From Leptobrachium leishanense (Eukaryota > Chordata > Amphibia > Anura > Megophryidae), in NCBI GenBank assembly GCA_009667805.1, contig CM019068.1, positions 4,075,218 through 4,139,217 of the forward strand: a stretch of 64,000 nt of DNA. The letters run 5' to 3'. A program made the translations under genes and the position numbers. The notes beneath the pieces were generated by a model. It ran no database searches, was not told the origin of the DNA, and was given only the letters and a program-made list of their open reading frames with translations. Positions 39,001-51,000 of the stretch are shown here, one piece after another. Positions within the stretch are counted from its first letter, which is position 1. Each line of letters opens with the position of its first letter.

Positions 39001-42000
39001 CAGGGGTGTATGTGCGTGGCATGCCGGTATGTGTGTGAACACAGGGGTGTATGTGCGTGGCATGCCGGTATGTGTGTGAATACAGGGGTGTATGTGTGTG
39101 GCATGCCGGTATGTGTGTGAACACAGGGGTGTATGTGTGTGGCATGCTGTATGTGTGTGAACACAGGGGTGTATGTGCGTGGCATGCCGGTATGTGTGTG
39201 AACACAGGGGTGTATGTGTGTGGCATGCCGGTATGTGCATGAATACAGGAGGAGGCCCTCCACATGGGCATCATGTGCCACATTAAGCCCCTGTGATCAT
39301 TACTCTGATATAGCTACACAGACATAGACACACACAGACACACACAGACACACACAGAGAAACAGACACACAGAAACAGACACACAGAGAAACAGACACA
39401 CACACACACACACACAAACAGACACACAGAAACAGACACACACGCACACACACACAGAGAAACAGACACACACAGAAACAGACACACACACACAAACAGA
39501 CACACAGAGAAACAGACACACACACACACACACACAAACAGACACACGGAAACAGACACACACACACAGAAACAGACACACACACACAGAAACAGACACA
39601 CACACACACACAGAAACAGACACACACACACACAGAAACAGACACACACACACAGAAACAGACACACAGAGAAACAGACACACACACACAGAAACAGACA
39701 CACACACACACACACACACACAAACAGACACACAGAAACAGACACACAGAGAAACAGACACACACACACAGAAACAGACACACACACACACACAGAAACA
39801 GACACACACACACACAGAAACAGACACACACACACAGAAACAGACACACACACACAGAAACAGACACACACACACACACACACACAGAAACAGACACACA
39901 GAAACAGACACACACACAGAAACAGACACACAGAAACAGACACACACACACACAGAAACACACACACACACAGAAACAGACACACACACAGACACACAAA
40001 GACACACAGAAACAAACACACACACACTTTTATGTTTAGTAAACAGATAAATAGCTGCTGTGTAAAGGGGATCCTTCAATTCTCCGCCAGCAACGTTGCG
40101 ATCACTAAGGTCTTCTTCAGTCCGGGCTGTGATCCTCCCACTCCCCGCCGGCTGTTTATTGTTTTTTTTTTGTCGTCCTCTTTCTGTGCGTTGGAGGGGT
40201 TTGTTTTTGGTATGTGCGCATTTAACGCGTCGCCCCTTCCTGCTGTCGCTGTAGGATATTACTTACTCGGTTTGTATTATGCTGAACCCAAACTCTTCGG
40301 CCATGTTTGTGCGAATTGTTTCCTTGGTTCCAGGCGCCGCGTTTCCACTGGGTGAAGGACTCGCCTTGGCTAAAAGATGAGGAAAAAGGGTAAAAACACA
40401 TCTATAAATAAAGATATGAAATGACCTAAGTTTGGGGGTAACGTGTGGGAAATCGTATATTGTTCAGGGGAAGTTTAAAACAGAACTTTTATTGAAAGTA
40501 TAAAAACGTCCAGTGATTGTAGTCAGATCGACCACATAAAGGTTAAAAGCACTCACAGTCAGATATAAGCCACATTGTGTGTAACTTTAATACATCGGCG
40601 CGGAGGCGAGTATTGCTTCTCTTTCTTGCTTTATTAAACATAGCAGCAAGTGGCAAGAACCGAAAATATGAAGCATTTATATTGAACAAAAGAGAAAACA
40701 TACACATAACAGTAGTAACAGGTATATATATGGTATCTTCCGACACCCCTTTCACTCCTCTGGATCGGTCCGCCTTCCTGTCAGTACCTATCAAACCCGA
40801 GTAACACCCCTCCTACTGCCTCTTTCTTTGCTGCTCGGCGACTAGTTAAGTATAACAAATTGCCTCTAATATTTTCTGCCGTTTGTATAGACTTTGATTT
40901 TGGGTTAAATATATATGTTTATGTTTCATTTGGTGCTTTTTTCAGCGTTCGTCCGGCTTTAACCGCGGCGTTCGCCTCCTAGTTCAGTATATTGCCAAGT
41001 TACTCTGTTACTTTGTCTGCCGTTTGCATAGATTTTAATGACACTGGATGTGTATATATATACGTTTATTTTGTGCTCTTTTCGGCGGGTGCCCGGCTTT
41101 AACCACGGCATTTTGCATTTTTCCCATTCGTTTATTCATCCTGCACTGTGTCCACGGCGTACCGCCGTCTGCCTGCCTGCTCGAGCCGCTGCACGCACTT
41201 GCTGACCGGGTGGGCGGAGGTTTAGCCTGCAAGGTCTGCGCACGTGGGGGTTTCTCTCCGGCACCATTATCGATCGCTTCCGGCACCATGCCACGAGGCA
41301 AAACCCGGCAGCGTCCAGCTTCCCCAGAGGATTCTGAACATTCCTCGGAGGACAGTTCGGGTGAGCAGCAGCCTAAAACACCCGTTCTTGTCCAGGCTCA
41401 GATGGCTCCCTCCCAGCCTTCCACCCTAGACCCGTACATCATGCAGGCGTCTATTGACTCCTCAGTCTTTAAGACAGTCTCAGTCCTGTCTGCTGATTTC
41501 ACTCGCTCTCTAAAAGAAGTGATGGCTGAGACTCGCCACCTTGATGATCCCCGCCGCTGGCGGTTACTGATTAGGGCAATACACTCAACGCGGTGTGGCC
41601 CACCGAGACCCCCCTGGCCACCACCACGGGGAAACAGTCCGTGAAACCGGCACGACACGTGACTGGAGGGGCTGGCAACCCCGCAACACTGCCGGGATAC
41701 GTGCACCCATCCCCTGCGGCTGCAACCCGTAAACCTGCTCCTGCACACCCGGTTACAGCTTCCACCAAGAGAGTTAAGGTCTCTACCGTATCTAATCCTG
41801 ACTCCGCTATTGTCCCCGCTCCGCTTCAGGACACAAACCCGGACTCGGAGGAGGATGACAATAGCGATGCCCTAGATGTGTATGTCTCTGATGAGGAATT
41901 TCCTGAAGTCCTTTTACAAGTCGATTCCAAAGCCCGCCCGGGTATTATTTATGATCCTATGGGGAACCCACTTTTTTGCCCCGAAGACCTTTCCCATCCA

Positions 42001-45000
42001 AGGTCCGCAGAATGGTCCCCAATACCCTACATTGAGAAATGGGTCGATGCACAGGTGTGTAAAGCCCTGGACAAAGCTACTCGTAACCGCATGAAAGCAG
42101 AATCTCCTCGCCCCACCACGAGTGGTAAAACGTGCTTAACTCCCGAAGTGGATAAGGCTTTCGTTGATTTTGTCACCCCTAACGGCTGGACCCCTAGTAA
42201 TGGCATAGATCAGGCTTTTAGGGTTTGTCAGGACAAACTGCTAGACACCATGGGACCCCTGGTTAAATTGCTGGATACAGCGGAACAATTATCTGGTGAT
42301 CCCTTGGACCCCAAATTACTAACTGGGCCCAGAGGTCACTTAGTTTCCTGGGCAATGCCAACACGGCTCTAGCCTCTGAAAGACATAAACGCATCCTGTT
42401 AAAGATGGATCGCCAACTAGCTGGTGTGTCGGATAATGAATTAGGTGCTGCAGCTAATGGAGCTTTATTCGGCAAAGGTTTTCTGCAGACATGAGTGAAT
42501 ATTCCGGTGCCTTTAATACTATGGAACGAGTGTCCAATTCACTCAAGAAGGTGTTCTCTGGGGTTTTTCCGCGGGCCGGTGGATACCGGGGCCGAGCTAT
42601 TGGCCGTGCAAATCCATCACCACAGACTCCGCTGGAAGCAACCCCGCAGCTACCACTGCTCCTGCACCTTCCCTGTTCTTTCCTACCCGTTCACAGCCGT
42701 GGCATGGCAGAGGATTCCGGGGCACCAGAGGCGGTCATTCTTACTTGATCTTCAGGCATAGAGGTAGGTATCTTTGCACCTTCTACACCCATCTACGACC
42801 AAAGTGGGGGTCGTTTACAATATTTTCACACCGCTTGGTGTCGCATTACATCGGACCGTTGGGTCTTCAATACTGTACAAGGGTTTGTTCTGGAGTTCTC
42901 TTCTCCCCCGCACCAACTGTCAGTTCCCCCTCCTCTTCCCTTTTCCGGGGACGGACGGACACTGGTGGAGTGGGAGATTACAGAACTATACCAGAAATGG
43001 GCCATAGAACAGGTTCCACAGGGGTCCACGGGCTTCTGAGCAACCTGTTTTCTGGTCCCCAAGAAGGGCGGCGGCGTTCGTCCGATCATCAACCTCAGAG
43101 AGTTGATTGGATCAGTGATCTATCGTCACTTCCAGATGGAGGGCATGCACATGCTCAAGGACCTGTTGAGAGTAGACCCTGCGATTTGTTGGCAAAGGTG
43201 GAGCTCAAGGACGCCTAACTGACCATCCCGATTGCCAAGGAATCAGCTGCGTCTCCATGTACAATGGACAGTCAGCCTTTTTTTCAATCTCTGGGTTTTT
43301 CCTAATGAATCAGGAAAAATCAATCCTCTCTCCATTTCAGTCCCTGGAGTTCCTGGGCTTCGGGGTGGACAGTGTTCTGATGTCACGCACAGTCCTCCTG
43401 CCCAAGTGCCGATCACTCTTACGCGAAGTTCGGTGGTCCCTTTTGGAGACGCATTCCCCCATCCTTACTCGGGACCTTACTCGCATGATCAGCCTTTTGG
43501 CAGCCACGAGACTGGCTGTGAAGCCAGCACCCCTGCATTATCGGGCCCTCCAACACCCGGAGGCCCATTTTCTCAGAAAGGGTCTCCCCAATTCCACTCC
43601 TGTTACAAGTCAGTCTGGCTCACCTGGCATCATTGGTGTCTGTCTAGGGATCAGGATCCCTTCCAGGCCCCTTTGAGCTTTGTCTTGGACTTCCTTCCGG
43701 AGGTCTTCGATCAGGGCAAAGCCTATCGTACACTGAACGTTTATAGATCGACTTTATCCGCCTATCATGTGGGCTTCCAAGGGGTGCCTTTGGACGAACA
43801 CCCTTTGGTTTGCCATTTACTTAAAGGTATCTAGTCTCTCAACGTCCCCTGGTGTCTCGCTTTATGGGAACTTGGGACGTGGCCCTTCTCCATGGTTTTT
43901 CTAGCACAATGACCCTCTAACCAGGATTTGTCTTTGCGTCAGCTGCCGGCCAAATTGCTGGCCCTACTCTGCTTAATTTCATGTAAGCGGGTGGCTGATG
44001 TCAGGGCGTTGGATTTCCGGGCCTGATCTTTCGTGCACGAGGGTGTGCGCTTTGACATCTCCCGCCGTACTATGGCTGGCGTCACGTCCGCCTTTTAGCC
44101 GGCATTTCCCTTGCGACCGGTTTTATGTCGGTTCTCTGTCTCCAGTAGGGATGGGCCAAAAACCCCTGTGTTCGGTTTGCATTCGAACTCGAACATTTGA
44201 AAAAGTTTGAATTCGTACACGATTCGAACGCAATGCAAGTCAATGGGGCTCAAAAGTTCGAAAATGAAGGTCCCCTCCAGAGGACATAAACAGTCAGGTC
44301 CAGAAATATTGGGACATCGACACCTTTTTGGCTCTATACACACCACAATGGAGTTGGAATGAAACAAACACAATGTGCTTTAACTGCAGACTGTCAGCTT
44401 TAATTTGAGGGTATGTACATCCAACTCAGGGGAACGTGTAGGACTTACAGCAGTTTGCAGATGTGCCCCCACTTGTTAAGGGACCAAAGGTAATGGGACA
44501 GAATAATAATCATAAATCAAACTTTCCCTTTTTAATACTTGGTTACAAATCCTTTGCAGTCAATCACAGCCTGAAGTCTGGAACGCATAGACATCACCAG
44601 ACGCTGGGTTTCATCCCTGGTGATGCTCTGCCAGGCCTCTACTGCAACTGTCTTCAGTTCCTGCTTGTTCTTGGGGCATTTTCCCTTCAGTTTTGTCTTC
44701 AGCAAGTGAAATGCAGCTCAATGGGATTCAGGTCAGGTGATTGACTTGGCCATTGCATAACATTCCACTTCTGTCCCTTCAAAAACTCTTTGCTTGCTTT
44801 TGCAGTATGCTTTGGGTCATTGTCCATCTGCACTGTGAAGCGTCGTCCAATGAGTTCTGCAGCATTTGGCTGAATGTGAGCAGATAATATTGCCCCAAAC
44901 ATTTCAGAATTCATCCTGCTGCTTTTGTCAGCGTCACATCATCAATAAATACAAGAGAACCAGTTCCATTGGCAGCCATACATGCCCACGCCATGACACT

Positions 45001-48000
45001 ACCACCACCATGCACACCCACTGAAGAAGCTTTTATAGCGAAACGCATTTGAGGTGTTTTAACCTACTTTGTTTATATATGTATTAAACCTTTGACGGAT
45101 TTATTCAACTCGAGTGTATCCTGCTGATTTAAATCCGTCCGGTATCCTGATTAAACATCTCTACGGTATTGGGATTGCTGCCCTTCGGATTACAGATAGG
45201 GGAATCGGTGCCCCTGACCTAAGAATTCACCGATCTGTGTGCGGTTTGGTGCCTATTTGATAGAATTGGCACCTTAAAATGTGAGTACCCCCTTTTTTGA
45301 TGTACTTATCCTAATTGTGTGTTAGATTCTGCACATAATATTTTTCTTTTCTTCCCTTTTTTCTATCCCTACACTTTTTTCATATCCGTGGAGGACGTGA
45401 GGAGCGGCTAGAGAGCCCCGACCGGAGTTAAAGAGAAAGAAAAAGATTTTTGCCAGCGCCTGACACCAGCTTGTATATCCTGAACTTTTACTTCAGCGGA
45501 CTTGGGGATTAGACGCTGTTTCTGGGTGTATGGCTGCTGCATCCTCTTTCCGGACAGTATTTATCATACCAGACTTCTTCCATTATCTATTTATTGTACT
45601 TATGTTTACTCTCTCTGTGTTTGCAGTATAAGACTGTTTGCTGCTAATTTTGCACTTTTGTACTCTTGCACTTCGTTTGGACTATTTACCACCTTTCGGA
45701 TATATAGAGTTATACTTATATATTTATACAATTTGGGATACTTAGTGGTATTTCCACTATGTGTTTCTATGTTTAGGACCTTTTTACATTGTTTCTGCTT
45801 CAGTTCATATTCTGCCTAAACACTGTATTTAGCACTTTAACTGCAATACTTGTATATATTTATACACATTGACCATTCCAATAGCGATATTCTAGCAATT
45901 CTTTAACTTTTAACCTTTGTATCTACAACACTTTATATGCAATCTGCACTTTAATTGAACAGTATTAGTACCTTATTAATTAGACTCTAGAATTAAATTG
46001 GAGTCCTTCACCGTTTAGGCACATATCACTTTAATAAGATAATAATAGATTGTGGTTCCTCTATGTCCTACTAGGTTGTCTATTTTCCTCTAACTAGTTA
46101 ACATAGTTTCCCTATTTGATAAGTATTGTGCACTTCTATTTACCCACTCAATTTCGTTAATTGCATATACACACTTATTTTTGTGCCCTGCCGTTCCTTA
46201 TCTGGTTTATAGAGCCATCTAGTGGCGCCACACTGACATTACACTCCTTCTTACTACCACCACCATGCTTCACTGATGAGGTGGTATGCTTAGGATCATG
46301 AGCAGTTCCTTTCCTTCTCCATACTCTTCTCTTCCCATCACTCTGGTACAAGTTGATCTTGGTCTCATCTGTCCATAGGATCTTGTTCCAGAACTGTGAA
46401 GGCTTTGTTAGGTGTTGTTTGGCAAACTCTAATCTGGCCTTCCTGTTTTTGAGGCTCACCAATGGTTTACATCTTGTGGTGAACCCTCTGTATTCACTCT
46501 GGTGAAGTCTTCTCTTGATTGTTGACTTTGACACACATACACCTACCTCCTGGAGAGTGTTCTTGATCTGGCCAACTGTTGTGAACGGTGCTTTCTTCAC
46601 CAGGGAAAGAATTCTTCGGTCATCCACCCCACAGTTTTCCGTGGTCTCTCGGGTCTTTTGGTGTTGCTGAGCTCACCGGTGCCTTCCTTCTTTTTGAGAA
46701 TGTTCCAAACAGTTGTTTTGGCCACGCCTAATGTTCTTGCTATCTCTCTGATGGGTTTGTTTTGTTTCTTCAGCCTAATGATGGCTTGCTTCTCTGATAG
46801 TGACAGCTCTTTGGATCTCATCTTGAGAGTTGACAGCAACAGATTCCAAATGCAAATAGCACACTTGAAATGAACTCTGGGCCTTTTATCTGCACATTGT
46901 AATTGGGGTAATGAGGGAATATCACACACCTGGCCATGGAACAGCTGAGAAGCCAATTGTCCCATTACTTTTGGTCCCTTCACAAGTGGGAGGCACATCT
47001 GCAAACTGCTGTAAGTCCTACACCATTCACCTGAGTTGGATGTACATATCCTCAAATTAAAGCTGACAGTCTGCAGTTAAAGCACAATGTGTTTGTTTCA
47101 TTCCAACTCCATTGTGGTGGTGTATAGAGTCAAAGATGTTACAATTGTGTCCACGTCCCAATATTTCTGGACCTGACTGTTTGCAAGATATTGGTCATAA
47201 AAGGTGTGTGGGGGTCCGGGTACTGCCATGGGGGACAGGAAACAATAAAAAATAAAAAAAGCGTTTTTAAGCAAAAAACGCGATTTGAAGCCATGGGAAA
47301 TGTTTGAGCAACAACGAGTGGGAAAAAATTACGATCTTAACGCAAACGTTAACGCTCACTTGCATGAGCATTAACATTTGCGGCGGCGTACACCGCATAT
47401 TTGTAACGATTCCCCCGGACAGACCTGGTAGGATCCCTGGTAACAGACCTCTAACCCTCCGATCCTTAGGATGGTCGGGACTCGGGACTAGGGATGAGCT
47501 GTTCGGATCGGACGGTTCAGAGTTCGATCCGAATTTAGCCTGTTCGATTAGATCGCGAATTCCGAACATTTCCGGGTGTTCGCCGCATGTTCGACCACAA
47601 TGCATCACAATGGACCACAATGCATATTCCCACTGGCCTGAAGCTCGTAATTAGCTACAGCCTTGCACCTGACCACAGGTCTGGTGCAAGACAGGTTCAA
47701 CAGCATGCCAATCACGGCTCAGAGTCCTGATTGGGCAAATTTTGCCCAATCATGGGCTCACAGAGCTAAGTCCCGCAGCACACTATATAACGTTTCCACG
47801 CATAGCTACAGCACGCATTTTAAGAGGAGATTTCAGAGGAGATAGTTGTGTGTTGCTACTGCCGGTCTGCCACGCTACTGGGGGGGGGGTCTCATTTCTA
47901 CCAAATATCAGGGAATTTAGGTGATGTGTGACTTGTCACTGTGCCAGCAAGTTTTTTTGGGGTTTACAAATTTCTTTAAAGCATTTGTGAATCGAGGTGA

Positions 48001-51000
48001 TCTTCTGTGTCTTGTCACTGTGCCAGCAAGTCTTTTTGGGGCTCACTAATTTCTTTAAAACATTTGTGAATTGAGGTGATCTGTGTCTTGTCACAAAGCC
48101 AGTACCACGCAGTATTTTGGGGCTCACTAATTTCTACAAAACATTTGGGAATTGTTATAATCCGTGTGTTCTCACTGGCTGCCACCCATCAAGGGGTCTC
48201 ACTGATTTATAGGAGGTTTCACTGCCACCCATCAAGGGGTCTCACTGATTTATAGGAGGTGTCTGAGACTTGTAATCTGTGTCTTGTCACTGGCTGCCAG
48301 CTATCAGGGTGTCTCACTGAGTTATACCAGAGTTCTTTAAATCTTTATACCAGAGTTGAATCAGAGTTCTGTATATATTAATCTATATATCACTCACCGT
48401 GTCTGAAAGAACAAAAAGGACAGGCAGACGCTCCCAACCACAGATAAGAGGGCAAGCAGCCCCTGTGTCGGGAGGCTGTACCTCTGGTCGTGGTGGATGT
48501 GGTGCATCCTCTGCAGGGGCACGCTTGTCCTTTCTAACTGGTGCTGGCCATCTTAAGCAGCAGCAACATACAGAGGACTTGGTGGATTGGCTAACCAGGC
48601 CATCCTCATCCTCCGAGTCCACTGCCAGCCAGGCTTCTAGTGCTTTACAGTCCACCTCAGCTACCAAAGCATCTAATGCAGCCTCCATGTCCACAGCTAC
48701 TCTTGCCGTAGCCTCGCTATCACACACAAAGGAGTCAGCTGAATTGTTTGACTACAATGAGAGTGACATGCTGCTTGAGGATGCACAGCAAGTACAGTGC
48801 TCTGATTCAATCTCTGAGGTTGAGCAAGGGAGTATAATCAACCTAGAGGAAGGGGGTGCCAGTGATGACACACAAATAACTGGCACTCATGTTGCCCCAG
48901 CAGCTGCAGCATACTGCCAAGTTGGCTCCAGTGACGAGGAGATAGGGGGTGATGACGACAATGATGAGGAGGTCACTGACTCCACCTGGGTGCCTGATCG
49001 AACAGAGGAATTAAGTGAGGAAGAGGGGGAGGAGGAGGCACAGCAAACACGAGGCACAACATCCTCTGTGACCAACCGTAGCACTAGCCAGTCCAAGGCA
49101 TCACATGTCAGAGCTGCTCCGGTGCATAGCGCTGTTGTCTCAAAGAACACATGCAGGAACTCTGTTTTCGGGGAGTTCTTTAAGAAATGTAAAGTAGAGC
49201 ACAGCGTTGCTATTTGTAATCTATGTCAGATGAGGCATAAGCGTGGGAAAGATACCGGACACTTGGGTACCACGTGCTTGAGGCGACATATGAACAACTT
49301 CCACACATCTCGTTGACTCAAAACTTTGCGTAGGTCCTCCTCCTCCTCATCTGTCTCTACCCCCACTGTATGTCCTGCCATGTCATTGCCTACAACCTCC
49401 ACCGACAGGGATGATGCTACAGTAATGGATGTACCAGGTCCTTCCTCACAATGTGACATCATCCCAGCAGCTGAAGATTTACGCAGTCAGATTACATTGC
49501 CGCAGCTGCTACAGCGAAAGAAAAAAATATAGTCCCAACCATCCCCAAGCACAGTGTCTAAATGCCAGCTTAGAAAAATTACTCGCATTGCAACTGCTGC
49601 CTTTCCAGCTGGTGGACTCTGCTCCCTTCCGTGAATTTGCTGTATGTGCTGTACCACAGTGGCAGGTTCCAAAACGCCATTACTTTTCACGCAAGGCCAT
49701 TCCAGCACTATACCAGCACGTGGAAGACAATGTTATCCAGTCATTGGGAAAGGCAGTCAGCAACAAGGTGCATGTGACTTTAGACACGTGGTCCAGCAAG
49801 CACGGACAGGGTCGTTACATTTCCTTCACGGCACACTGGGTAACTCTGATTGCAGCTGGGAGGGATCCAAGACGGGGCTCTGTGCTGGAGCTTGTTCATC
49901 CACCATGCCTCCAGAAAGCTGCTTGTATGAGGTCTGTCTGCTCCACCACCACCACCTCTCCCTCTTCCTCCTCCTCCTTCTCTGTCTCTGGCGAAGTGGC
50001 AGTTAAAACGACGCCTGACAGGGTCTACGCAATGGCTCAAGCAAAAAGATGCCATACTGTGCTTGAGCTGGTTTGTTTAGGGGACAGGAGCCACACCGGG
50101 CCAGATATTCTGTCAGCTCTGCAGGGGCAGGTGCAGAGATGGTTGACACCATGCCAGCTTCAGCTGGGAATGATCGTCTGCGATAATGGCAGCAACCTTC
50201 TCTCCGCCCTACGCAAGGGTAAATAGACGCATGTATCATGCCTAGCACACGTCCTAAATCTGGTGGTACAGCGTTTCCTAACCAAGTACCCAGGGCTGCC
50301 AAAGCTTCTCATCCAGGCCAGAAAAGTCTGTAGCCACTTCAGACGGTCATTCCCAGCAAGCGTTCGCCTGGCAGAAATTCAAAGTGAATTCCACCTTCCC
50401 ACAAACCGTCTGATCTGTGACATGCCCACCAGGTGGAACTCGACATTAGCAATGCTGCAGCATCTGCACAAGCAGCAGAGGGCCATCAACGAGTACCTGT
50501 GTGAGTATGGCACAAGGACAGGTTCAGTTCAACTTGTTTCCCCCCCCGCAGTGACTGATAATCAAGGATGCATGCACTGTACTGTCACCATTTGAGGAGG
50601 CAACGAGGATGGTGAGCAGGAACAGTGCATGCATCAGTGACACGATTCCTTTAGTGTTCCTGCTGGAGCACACTCTGCGGGGAATTATAGATGTGGCTCT
50701 AGAGGCAGAGCAGTGGGAGGAAGAGGAGGCCTTCCCTAGCTCTCAAGGCCCCAGTCTTTCCGCAGACAGCATTCCAGCGGGTCCTACTCAGATCAGACAG
50801 GAGGAGGAGGAGGCAGATTATTTAAGTAGTGGGGGCATTGAAGGTGGGGATTCCTCAAGGGAGGGTTTTGTGTGCCCAGAAACACAAGGGCTAGTACGTG
50901 GCTGGGAGGAGGAAGTGCACGATACGGTCATCCTCATTGACCAGGAAGACTCAGAAGCTAATGCCACCTCCAACCTACGCTGCATGGGCTCCCTAATGAT

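Larger units (their letters stand above)
44291..47179 (-). mobile_element. Tc1/mariner element with about 210-bp inverted repeats
   Basis: The terminal repeats start CAGTCAGGTCCAGAAATATTG (44291-44500) and are mirrored at 46959-47179, with a few differences. The transposase is read on the minus strand, broken by frameshift and insertion. Target TA is not cleanly preserved on the right (flank ttTG). The element sits inside the hAT fragment starting at 44146. Confidence 0.9.

Noticed and set aside
38156..40079. His/Thr-rich and Cys/Val-rich proteins
   Set aside because: They are produced by the 40-bp minisatellite and CA-rich repeat in several overlapping frames.
38100..40266. A missing exon encoding the WIWD segment in the intron between exons 5 and 6
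   Set aside because: The exon at 40267-40369 aligns to that segment without gaps and its phase joins exon 6, so no exon is missing.
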